A stretch of DNA of 14,671 nucleotides from Actinomycetes bacterium (GTDB lineage: Bacteria > Actinomycetota > Actinomycetes > Actinomycetales > Microbacteriaceae), in NCBI GenBank assembly GCA_023432305.1, contig JAEYUT010000053.1, positions 1 through 14,671 on the forward strand, given 5' to 3'. Position 1 is the stretch's first letter. Each line of letters starts with the position of its first letter. Made by a program: the position numbers and the translations under genes. This document shows positions 1 to 5,993 of the stretch, piece by piece. The notes beneath the pieces were generated by a model. The model was not told the origin of the DNA, ran no database searches, and saw only the letters and a list, made by a program, of their open reading frames with translations.

Positions 1-733
1 CGAGCAGCCGTGCGCCCCTGGCGGCGGCGATGAGAGCCAGATGGGGCGGTCCCTGGGGGAGGCTGCGCGCGACGGTGAGGTCGGGGTAGTCCTCCGCGAG
101 CCCGGCGACCGATTCGGCGAGCACGACCTCCAGCTCGGGCGGCATCGATGAGGGTGCCGTCTCGGTGACGCCCCACGGCCACGGCTGCAGCCACGCGTGC
201 ACCGCGGTGAGCGTCTCACGCGCGCGATCTGCGACATCCGCGCCGAAGCGCAGCGCGGCGAGCGACAGCTCCGATCCGTCGACGCCGACCACGACACCCG
301 AGCCCGCATCCGGGTCGGTGTCGGGCGGAACCACGACGACGCTGCATTCGGCGCGTTCCGCGATGCGCGCGGCGTGCCTGCTGTACACGGCGAGCCCCTC
401 CGGGCCTCCGGAGAGTGTGGTGCCCACGACGAGAAGGTGGGCGTCGGCGGCACGCGCGACGAGCATCTGCGTGGGGGAGCCGAGCAGCACGTCGCCGCGG
501 ATGCTCAGCCCGAGATTCTCGGAGGCGACGCGGGAGGTCTCCTCACCGAGGCTCACGTCGGCTGCGGCCAGCGCCGCCGACACGAGGCCCGGCGCGTCAT
601 ACGCCCAGGGGGTGTCGACGATGTGCACCAGCTCGACGCGCAGGCCACGAGCCTTCGCGTAGGAGATCCCCCAGTCGATCGCGGATCGCTCGGACTCCCG
701 TCCGCTCACTCCGATGACGATGTGGTCTGACAT
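1..733 (-). CDS. Universal stress protein, tandem UspA domains (3' end outside window)
   Basis: The gene begins at the ATG complementary to 731-733 and runs off the left edge, so only the first 244 codons are visible. Seen: an N-terminal Usp domain opening MSDHIVIGVSGRESERSAIDWG and ending around a Gly-rich nucleotide-loop-like segment (GTTLSGGPEGLAVYSRHAAR) followed by CSVVVVPP. A second copy starts at VVVGVDGSELSLAALRFGAD and reaches GPPHLALIAAARGARLL at the edge. Two-domain UspA proteins of about 290 aa are common in actinobacteria and usually bind ATP in hypoxia or stationary phase; that role is family knowledge. An AAGGAG ribosome site (complement of 740-745) stands 6 nt before the start. 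It is divergent from the surface-protein gene at 929. Confidence 0.9.
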   Translation of the reverse strand, partial: MSDHIVIGVSGRESERSAIDWGISYAKARGLRVELVHIVDTPWAYDAPGLVSAALAAADVSLGEETSRVASENLGLSIRGDVLLGSPTQMLVARAADAHLLVVGTTLSGGPEGLAVYSRHAARIAERAECSVVVVPPDTDPDAGSGVVVGVDGSELSLAALRFGADVADRARETLTAVHAWLQPWPWGVTETAPSSMPPELEVVLAESVAGLAEDYPDLTVARSLPQGPPHLALIAAARGARLL

Positions 734-847
734 GGGCGGCTCCTTCGCTCGTTGGCGGGAAGTCAACGCGAGCGGGGCGGAATCAGGCAGGGCCGAATGG
801 CCCTGGAGCACGCCCGCTGCCACCCGGATGGGGGGATCGTGAGACAT

Positions 848-875
848 TTTACTGATAGTGCGCGCTCCATATAGT
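848..875 (+). promoter_or_regulatory. Putative promoter of the LASTG surface protein
   Basis: TTTACT (848-853) and TATAGT (870-875) are separated by 16 nt in an AT-richer patch of the divergent region. They predict a transcript start near 882 and a leader of about 47 nt. A shifted alternative, TTTTAC at 847, gives a 17-nt spacer. Confidence 0.5.
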
Positions 876-928
876 TATCTGAGACTCTGCACTCCGCATT
901 GTGCCGCCTTCCGCACCTGGAGACCACC

Positions 929-1897
929 ATGACTCGAACCCGAACCCCCACCCGCCTCAGCGCCCTCGCGCTCGCGGCCGTGCTGACTGCCGGAGGTGCG
1001 ATGCTCTCGAGCGCGCCTGCCTTCGCCGACGATGACGCGCCCCGCGACGATCCGAGCATCGAGCAGGAGCTCGGTGACGAGCAGGGAGAGGAGCAGGGCG
1101 ACGACGGCGACGAGGGCGGCGACATGCTGTTCAGCCCGATGTCGGATCCGCTCCTCGTGATGGAGCCAGGCGCCGTGACCGTCACCGGCACCCCGGAGGT
1201 CGGCAGCACCCTCACCGCGGTCGTCTCCGACTGGCCGGAGGAGGCGACTCTGAGCTACCAGTGGTTCGTCAACGGCGGCATGTGGGGCGATGAGATCGCG
1301 GGCGAGACGGCCCAGACGCATGTCGTGACGTCCGAGTATGTCGGCCTCTGGATCGGCGTGATGGTGACGGCGCAGCTCGACGGCTACGAGGACGCGTGGG
1401 AGAGCTACCTGGTCGACGACTCGGTCTGGGCGCCCCAGGCCGCACCCGCTGGCGCGCCCGTGGCCGACTCGGACGCTCTCGCCGACTTCCTCGCGGGCGC
1501 GGGATCCACCCCGGGCGCCCCCGACAGCGTGGGTCTGCCCGCTGCGGGCCTCTCGCCCAGCCGCTCGTACACTGCCACCTTCGAGTGGGCCGGCCGGGAC
1601 TCGTGGGTCGATGTGTACGCGTACTCGACGCCCACCTATGTGGGCACCTTCGCTGTGGTCGACGGCGTCGTCCAGGTGCCGCTCGGCAGCTCCGTTCTCT
1701 CGCGACTGGGCGGCGGCTCCCACACGCTCGTGCTCATCGGTCAGAGCTCGGGGACGGTCGCAAGCGCCCGGTTCGCTGTGGTCCGCACCCTCGCCTCGAC
1801 GGGCGTCGAGGTCGGCATCGCGCCGTTCGCGCTCGCCGGGGGCATGCTCGTGCTCGGTGCCGCGGTGCTCCTCATGCGTCGCCGCGCGACCGCCTGA
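929..1897 (+). CDS. Secreted, sortase-anchored Ig-like surface protein (LASTG signal)
   Basis: A 322-aa exported protein of unknown ligand. The ATG at 929 is chosen because GGAGA (919-923) lies 5 nt upstream and the signal peptide starts exactly there; an in-frame TTG at 899 is less likely. Seen in order: signal peptide 1-33 with an AFA|DD cleavage site, an Asp/Glu/Gly-rich linker (about 34-70), one repeat unit of the type PxVGSTLTAxxxxWP...LSYQWFxNG...VTAxLxGY that is widespread in actinobacterial surface proteins (about 75-165), and a second beta-rich domain (about 185-285). The end carries LASTG (288-292), a hydrophobic helix (298-316) and an RRR tail. LAxTG is the signal of class E sortases in high-GC Gram-positives (family knowledge). 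No sortase gene is in the window. Confidence 0.85.
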   Translation: MTRTRTPTRLSALALAAVLTAGGAMLSSAPAFADDDAPRDDPSIEQELGDEQGEEQGDDGDEGGDMLFSPMSDPLLVMEPGAVTVTGTPEVGSTLTAVVSDWPEEATLSYQWFVNGGMWGDEIAGETAQTHVVTSEYVGLWIGVMVTAQLDGYEDAWESYLVDDSVWAPQAAPAGAPVADSDALADFLAGAGSTPGAPDSVGLPAAGLSPSRSYTATFEWAGRDSWVDVYAYSTPTYVGTFAVVDGVVQVPLGSSVLSRLGGGSHTLVLIGQSSGTVASARFAVVRTLASTGVEVGIAPFALAGGMLVLGAAVLLMRRRATA

Positions 1898-1903
1898 TCA
1901 CCC

Positions 1904-1953
1904 GACAGCACGACGGGGAGCGGCCCATCAGGGTCGCTCCCCGTCGTGCTGTC
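1904..1953. terminator. Bidirectional hairpin terminator between convergent genes
   Basis: A perfect 19-bp inverted repeat (1904-1922 with 1935-1953) encloses a 12-nt loop, 6 nt after the surface-protein stop and 6 nt before the end of the convergent RNase H gene. There is no clear T-tract on either side, as is usual in high-GC actinobacteria. It can serve both transcripts. Confidence 0.85.
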
Positions 1954-1959
1954 CAGGTG

Positions 1960-2490
1960 TCAGAGCTTGATCGGATCGACACCCACGTCGACGAGCGGCT
2001 GGTTGCCGCTGCGGCTGCGCCACTCCGTCTCGAGGCCCTTCGCGGCGTGCAGCGCGGCACGCACCGAGCGCTCATCCGCCCATTCGTTGAGACGGTGCCC
2101 GCGGTGGCCGCGCACATGCTCGAACTGCACATCCGGCAGCCCTGCCGCGCGGCGTGCATCGCGCACGGCGATCATCTCCTCGAGGATGTCGACGTTCTTC
2201 ACCGGGCTCTTCGAGCTCGTCCTCCAGCCGCGCGCCTTGTGGCCGTCCATCCACTTCGTATAGGTGTCGATCGCGTAGGTGGAGTCGGCCTGCACGAGCA
2301 GGTGCACGACGTTCGCGTTGTCGCGGATGGCGTTCAGCACCGCCCGCAGCTCGCCGATGTTGTTGGTGCCGCTGATGATCGAACCGGCAGCCCAGTGGCC
2401 GTCTTCGCCGACCCACGCCCAGCCAGCCGGCCCCGGGTTGCCTTTGCAGGCTCCGTCGGTGGCCACGGTGTATCGGTCGATGGTGCTCAC
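1960..2490 (-). CDS. rnhA: Ribonuclease HI
   Basis: A 176-aa enzyme that cleaves the RNA strand of RNA-DNA hybrids (R-loops, Okazaki primers). The start is the GTG complementary to 2488-2490, which places VSTIDRYTVATDGACKGNPG at the N-terminus as in the family. The DEDD metal site is complete: D12 in TDGACKGNPG, E47 in TNNIGEL, D69 in QADS and D139 in NEWAD. The flexible-loop histidine (H129, E. coli H124 equivalent) is present. It is slightly longer than E. coli RNase HI (155 aa) because of a C-terminal tail of about 30 residues without a recognisable domain. It converges on the surface-protein gene across a shared terminator and is divergent from the thioesterase gene. Confidence 0.93.
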   Translation of the reverse strand: MSTIDRYTVATDGACKGNPGPAGWAWVGEDGHWAAGSIISGTNNIGELRAVLNAIRDNANVVHLLVQADSTYAIDTYTKWMDGHKARGWRTSSKSPVKNVDILEEMIAVRDARRAAGLPDVQFEHVRGHRGHRLNEWADERSVRAALHAAKGLETEWRSRSGNQPLVDVGVDPIKL

Positions 2491-2598
2491 CCACCCAGTC
2501 TCGCGCACCGGGGCGACGACTTCGGGGAGGGGGTATCGGCCAGGCGGCATCCGGGGTGATGATCGACGGGTCGGATGCTCCGCGGAGGAGGTGGCGCG

Positions 2599-3015
2599 AT
2601 GCCGGGTGAGATCGACGCGGAGATCGCGTTCCGGTCGAGGCGCTGGGTGAAGCCTGAGGACCTCAATGCCCACGGCACCCTCTTCGGCGGGAGTCTGCTG
2701 CGGTGGATCGACGAGGAGGCGGCGATCTACGCGATCGTGCAGATCGGCAACCCGCGGGCCGTCACCAAGCTCATCTCCGAGGTGGAGTTCGTGTCGTCGG
2801 CGAACCAGGGCGACCTCATCGAGCTCGGGATCGTGGCGACGAAGTTCGGGCGCACATCCATCACGATGCGCGCGGAGGTGCGGAACATGATCACGCGGCA
2901 CCGGATCCTCGCGATCGAGCGGATCGTGTTCGTGGGGCTCGATGAGCAGGGGGCGCCCCTGCCGCACGGCTATTCGAGCATCACCTACGAGCGGGATCGC
3001 CTCCCCACCGAATGA
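2599..3015 (+). CDS. Hotdog-fold acyl-CoA thioesterase (YciA-like)
   Basis: A 138-aa single-hotdog protein expected to hydrolyse acyl-CoA to acid and CoA. The ATG at 2599 is chosen because GGAGGAGG (2584-2591) lies 7 nt upstream; earlier in-frame starts would overlap that ribosome site. The family signature NAHGTLFGGSLLRWIDEEAA (residues 23-42) contains the FGG turn and the Asp (D38) that acts as general base in YciA-type enzymes. SEVEFVSS and the ITMRAEV strand complete the hotdog sheet. It is a stand-alone gene followed by the SDR at 3125; the chain-length preference cannot be read from sequence. Confidence 0.88.
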   Translation: MPGEIDAEIAFRSRRWVKPEDLNAHGTLFGGSLLRWIDEEAAIYAIVQIGNPRAVTKLISEVEFVSSANQGDLIELGIVATKFGRTSITMRAEVRNMITRHRILAIERIVFVGLDEQGAPLPHGYSSITYERDRLPTE

Positions 3016-3027
3016 TGGAACGCTCGA

Positions 3028-3048
3028 CCGAGCATGTGTCGTGCTCGG
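3028..3048 (+). terminator. Weak hairpin after the thioesterase gene
   Basis: A 7-bp inverted repeat (3028-3034 with 3042-3048, 7-nt loop) lies 13 nt after the thioesterase stop. It has no T-tract. A TATCCT hexamer at 3062-3067 just after it could be the -10 of the next gene, so the hairpin may mark the transcript boundary. Confidence 0.35.
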
Positions 3049-3124
3049 CTGTGCACGAGGCGTATCCTCGAGAGGTTGATACGTACCCGATCGCGCCGTC
3101 GCGATCGTCGAATGGGAGATGAGC

Positions 3125-3853
3125 ATGTCCGGACTTCTCGAAGGCAAGGTCGCAGCCGTCACGGGTGCCGCATCCGGCATCGGCCTCGCATGTGCGAAGC
3201 GCCTGCACGCGGAAGGCGCGACCGTCGTGTTCGTCGACCGCGACGCCGCGAAGCTCGCCGAGATCACCGCCGAACTCGGTGACCGCGCGAAGGCGCTCCA
3301 GATCGACCTGCTCGACAAGCAGCAGGTGAACGGCCTGCTCGATGGCATCCTCGGCGTCGCCGGCGACCTCGACATCTTCCACGCCAACGCGGGCGCCTAC
3401 GTGGGCGGACCGATCGCCGAAGGCGACCCCGACCAGTGGGACTTCGTGCTCGACCTCAACGTGAACGCATCGTTCCGCGCGGTCCGCTCCGTGCTCCCGC
3501 ACCTCGTCGCGAAGGGCTCGGGCGACATCGTCATGACGAGCTCGATCGCCGGCTTCGTGCCGGTGATCTGGGAGCCCGTCTACACCGCCTCGAAGTTCGC
3601 CGTCACCTCGTTCGTGCAGTCGCTGCGCCGCCAGGTGGGCCCGCAGGGTGTGCGCGTCGGCGACGTCGCCCCCGGCCCCGTGGAGACAGCCCTCATCGCC
3701 GACTGGCCCGAGGAGAAGCTCATCGACGCGCGCGAGAAGGGCACCCTCATGCGCCCCGAGGATGTCGCCGACGCCGTCGCGTTCATGGTGACCCGACCCA
3801 AGGGCGTCGCCATCCGCGACCTCGTGATCGTGCCGACCGCGCTCGACCTCTGA
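3125..3853 (+). CDS. Short-chain dehydrogenase, ribitol 2-dehydrogenase-like
   Basis: A 242-aa classical SDR. Seen: TGAASGIG (13-20), D38 at the end of beta-2 favouring NAD over NADP, HANAG (86-90), N112, S140, Y153 and K157 (YTASK). The stretches [23 protein letters not shown] and [15 protein letters not shown] closely resemble what I recall of Klebsiella ribitol dehydrogenase, so oxidation of a pentitol or similar polyol to the ketose is the best guess. The ATG at 3125 is preferred over that at 3119 because GGGAG (3114-3118) abuts 3119 but stands 6 nt from 3125. No sugar transporter or kinase is adjacent, which leaves the substrate open. Confidence 0.85.
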   Translation: MSGLLEGKVAAVTGAASGIGLACAKRLHAEGATVVFVDRDAAKLAEITAELGDRAKALQIDLLDKQQVNGLLDGILGVAGDLDIFHANAGAYVGGPIAEGDPDQWDFVLDLNVNASFRAVRSVLPHLVAKGSGDIVMTSSIAGFVPVIWEPVYTASKFAVTSFVQSLRRQVGPQGVRVGDVAPGPVETALIADWPEEKLIDAREKGTLMRPEDVADAVAFMVTRPKGVAIRDLVIVPTALDL

Positions 3854-3931
3854 GTCTCGGCTCGCGTCCTCCGGGGCAGTAGCACGTCGCGCGGCCCCGT
3901 CAAGGGCCTCGCCCGCGATCGGGCATCGACC

Positions 3932-3945
3932 TAGCGTGCTGGGCA
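3932..3945 (+). promoter_or_regulatory. Leaderless -10 box of the Dps gene
   Basis: TAGCGT (3932-3937) ends 7 nt before the ATG at 3945, and no Shine-Dalgarno sequence precedes that ATG. A -10 hexamer at this distance puts the transcript start on the A of ATG, the typical actinobacterial leaderless layout. No convincing -35 box is seen. Confidence 0.55.
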
Positions 3946-4481
3946 TGACTGAGACGAAGACGAGCCAGAAGCCTGCCGGAGCCGGCGCGCGCACCACCCG
4001 ACGCCAGAACGCCGAGAAGGGCTTCACCGCATCCAAGACGCTCTCCGACGACATGCAGAAGGTGCTCGTCGACCTCATCGAGCTCGCAGGTCAGGGCAAG
4101 CAGGCGCACTGGAATGTGGTCGGACGCAACTTCCGCGACACGCATCGGATCCTCGACGAGATCATCGACTTCTCCCGCGGCTTCAGCGATGAGGTGGCCG
4201 AGCGGATGCGCGCGCTGCACGCCATCCCGGACGGCCGCAGCGACACCGTCGCAGCGACGACCACCCTCCCCGAGTTCCCCGCCGGTGAGGTGCTCACGAC
4301 CGACGTCATCGACCTCATGACAGCGCGCCTCGACGGCGTCGCGGAGACCATCCGAGAGGTGCACGACGAGGTCGACGAGGAAGACCCGACGACTGCGGAC
4401 ATTCTCCACGCCATCCTCGAGAAGCTCGAGCAGTACGCCTGGATGGTGTCGGCGGAGAACCGCAAGCCCGCCGGGAAGTGA
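3945..4481 (+). CDS. dps: Dps-family DNA-protecting ferritin
   Basis: A 178-aa four-helix ferritin-like protein. Dps dodecamers oxidise Fe(II) with peroxide and shield DNA during stress or stationary phase. The inter-subunit ferroxidase ligands are all present in the family spacing: H55 (KQAHWNVVG), H67, D71, D82 and E86 (SDEVAERM), each four residues after the E. coli equivalent. Residues 1-31 are rich in Lys/Arg and predicted disordered, like the DNA-binding tails of other Dps proteins (inference). The ATG at 3945 is preferred over GTG 3936 because the conserved sequence begins later and the -10 box suggests a leaderless transcript. A strong terminator follows at once. Confidence 0.92.
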   Translation: MTETKTSQKPAGAGARTTRRQNAEKGFTASKTLSDDMQKVLVDLIELAGQGKQAHWNVVGRNFRDTHRILDEIIDFSRGFSDEVAERMRALHAIPDGRSDTVAATTTLPEFPAGEVLTTDVIDLMTARLDGVAETIREVHDEVDEEDPTTADILHAILEKLEQYAWMVSAENRKPAGK

Positions 4482-4488
4482 CGACGGC

Positions 4489-4522
4489 GAGGGCGGCGGC
4501 GAGTGGGGGCGCCGCCGCCCTC
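4489..4522 (+). terminator. Terminator after dps
   Basis: A perfect 13-bp GC stem (4489-4501 with 4510-4522) with an 8-nt loop starts 7 nt after the dps stop. The next gene has its own -10-like TAGCGT at 4570. Confidence 0.8.
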
Positions 4523-4592
4523 TGCTGTGCGCCGGGCGGCGCGTGAGCAGAACGCGGCGCCGCGCCCATTAGCGTGGACGCGGGGGTAACAC

Positions 4593-4853
4593 ATGCAGAT
4601 CGTCATCGACGTCGTCGGCTGGGTGGGCATGGCGGCGCTGCTCATCGCGTATGGGCTGCTCACGATGCGCAGACTCGACGCCGCAACCTGGACGTACCAG
4701 GTGCTCAACCTGCTGGGTGCCGTGTGCCTCATGGCGAACACCGCGTACTACCAGGCGTGGCCCTCGGTCGCGCTCAACGCGTTCTGGTTCGTCATCGGAG
4801 GCGTCGGCCTCGTGAAGGCGCGCCGCGCGCGCCGTGAGGCTCTCACGACGTAG
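4593..4853 (+). CDS. Small three-helix membrane protein (CBU_0592-like)
   Basis: An 86-aa hydrophobic protein with three predicted membrane helices (about 4-25, 35-52 and 56-76) and a basic tail (KARRARREALTT) likely on the cytoplasmic side. The sequence VGWVGMAALLIAYGLLTMRRL ... YQVLNLLGAVCLMANTAYY ... NAFWFVIGGVGL resembles the CBU_0592 family of uncharacterised small membrane proteins; I know of no function. The start is supported by GGGGG (4582-4586) 6 nt before the ATG. TAGCGT (4570-4575) is a likely -10, giving a leader of about 11 nt. It is transcribed alone between two terminator-like hairpins. Confidence 0.8.
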   Translation: MQIVIDVVGWVGMAALLIAYGLLTMRRLDAATWTYQVLNLLGAVCLMANTAYYQAWPSVALNAFWFVIGGVGLVKARRARREALTT

Positions 4854-4866
4854 AGCCGCGCGCACG

Positions 4867-4905
4867 AATGCCCTGCCGACCACCTGCGGTGATCGTCAGG
4901 GCATT
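4867..4905. terminator. Hairpin between the small membrane gene and tRNA-Gly
   Basis: A 9-bp inverted repeat (4867-4875 with 4897-4905) contains a smaller stem (CACC/GGTG at 4881-4884 and 4888-4891). It lies 14 nt after the membrane-protein stop and touches the encoded CCA end of the tRNA on the other strand, so it may terminate both. There is no T-tract. Confidence 0.5.
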
Positions 4906-4978
4906 GGAGGGGCTGACGGGAATCGAACCCGCGCTGTCTGCTTGGGAAGCAGAAGTTCTGCCATTGAACTACAGCCCC
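4905..4978 (-). tRNA. tRNA-Gly (anticodon CCC)
   Basis: Read on the minus strand, the gene folds into a full cloverleaf: acceptor GGGGCTG/CAGCCCC, D-stem GTTC/GAAC, anticodon stem TCTGC/GCAGA with loop TTCCCAA (anticodon CCC), a 4-nt variable loop, and T-arm GCGGG-TTCGATT-CCCGT. The CCA tail is encoded (complement of 4905-4907). It reads GGG glycine codons. A TAGGAT hexamer (complement of 5013-5018) about 35 nt upstream could be its -10. Confidence 0.95.
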
Positions 4979-5045
4979 GAAGGGTGTCGCCCCGAGAGCG
5001 ACGACGTGTCTCATCCTAGACGCAACGTCTGCCCGCGCAGGGGCC

Positions 5046-5075
5046 TTGCTAAATATCTTCCTCGGAAGATAAAGT
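5046..5075 (+). promoter_or_regulatory. Promoter with embedded palindromic operator, upstream of the CPBP-like gene
   Basis: TTGCTA (5046-5051) and TAAAGT (5070-5075) form a good -35/-10 pair with an 18-nt spacer. The spacer is almost wholly filled by a perfect 8-bp inverted repeat, TATCTTCC-TC-GGAAGATA (5054-5071), that overlaps the -10. This placement is typical of a repressor operator. The predicted start near 5083 leaves a leader of about 68 nt before the GTG at 5151. No regulator gene is adjacent, so the binding protein is unknown. Confidence 0.65.
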
Positions 5076-5150
5076 GAGCGAGCGCGCCTCCACCACTGCG
5101 CGCCGAGAACCCACCCGCTGCACCACCCGTCACCCAGGAGAAGCCCCGTC

Positions 5151-5930
5151 GTGTCCGCGACCACCGCATCCGCGCCCGAAACCACCAGCCCCGCCCCTGG
5201 CGAGAACCATCCACTCAACGGCGGAGCGCTCGCCAGCCTGCTCGCATTCCGCCTCGTGGCGTTCGCCGTCGCACAGGCCGTCATCGCGCTCATCCTGCTG
5301 CTCGCGGACGTCGACGACCCCTGGCGCGCCTCGGCCGCGTGGTGGCCGCTCGGCGCCGCGGCGGCGAACCTCGTGAACCTCGGACTGCTCTCACGGCTCA
5401 TGCAGAGCGAAGGGCGCCGCCTGCGCGACCTGTACCGCCCCGCCCCCACGTGGAAGCGCGACGCGCTGTGGGCGCTCCTCGTCACCGTGATCGCCGCACC
5501 CCTGTCGGCCGGGCCCAACATCCTGCTCGCCACGGCCCTCTGGGGCGACCCCCAGATCGCACTCGACCTGTTCGTGCAGCCGCTTCCGATGTGGGCCGCG
5601 ATCATCGCGATGATCGCGTTCCCGGTGACCACGGCGCTCGCCGAGCTGCCCACCTACTACGGCTTCATCCAGCCCCGTCTCGCGCGCGTCGCACGCAGTG
5701 CGTGGATCGTCGTGCTCGTGCCGGCGGTGTTCCACGCGATGCAGCACGTCACCTTGCCGCTGCTGTTCGACCCCGCGTTCATGCTGTGGCGCGCGGTCAT
5801 GTTCCTACCGTTCGCGATCCTGCTCGGCATCGCGCTCCGCAAGCGCCCCGCGATGCTCCCGTTCCTGCTGATCGTGCACTTCCTGCTCGACGCCCAGGCC
5901 GCCGCGATGGTGCTCATGGTCGCGTACTGA
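5151..5930 (+). CDS. CPBP-like (Rce1/abortive-infection type) integral membrane protein
   Basis: A 259-aa protein starting at GTG 5151, with AGGAGA (5136-5141) about 10 nt upstream. It has a Pro/Thr-rich N-terminal 25 residues and about seven membrane segments (near 27-52, 60-82, 103-130, 145-163, 180-205, 210-228 and 235-257). The layout suggests the CPBP intramembrane protease family. Motif 1 (EExxxR) appears degenerate as A164-E165-LPT-Y, motif 2 appears as FHAMQH (H199), and motif 3 is intact as H243-FLL-D247. If the alignment is right, the catalytic first Glu and the Arg are missing, so proteolysis is doubtful. The assignment is by motif pattern only and could be wrong. Confidence 0.6.
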   Translation: MSATTASAPETTSPAPGENHPLNGGALASLLAFRLVAFAVAQAVIALILLLADVDDPWRASAAWWPLGAAAANLVNLGLLSRLMQSEGRRLRDLYRPAPTWKRDALWALLVTVIAAPLSAGPNILLATALWGDPQIALDLFVQPLPMWAAIIAMIAFPVTTALAELPTYYGFIQPRLARVARSAWIVVLVPAVFHAMQHVTLPLLFDPAFMLWRAVMFLPFAILLGIALRKRPAMLPFLLIVHFLLDAQAAAMVLMVAY

Positions 5931-5942
5931 CCCGCACACAGT

Positions 5943-5985
5943 GAAGCGGCCGCACTGGAACCCCAGACTCCGGTGCGGCCGCTTC
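5943..5985. terminator. Bidirectional terminator between convergent genes
   Basis: A 17-bp stem (5943-5959 with 5969-5985, one G-T pair) with a 9-nt loop. It sits 12 nt after the CPBP-like stop and 8 nt beyond the end of the monooxygenase gene on the other strand. Confidence 0.85.
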
Positions 5986-5993
5986 CGTCATAG

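Noticed and set aside
899..928. In-frame TTG at 899 as start of the surface protein
   Set aside because: It would put ten residues before the basic start of the signal peptide and would place the GGAGA ribosome site inside the gene.
3119..3124. ATG at 3119 as start of the ribitol-dehydrogenase-like gene
   Set aside because: The GGGAG ribosome site touches it directly; the ATG at 3125 has a normal 6-nt spacing.
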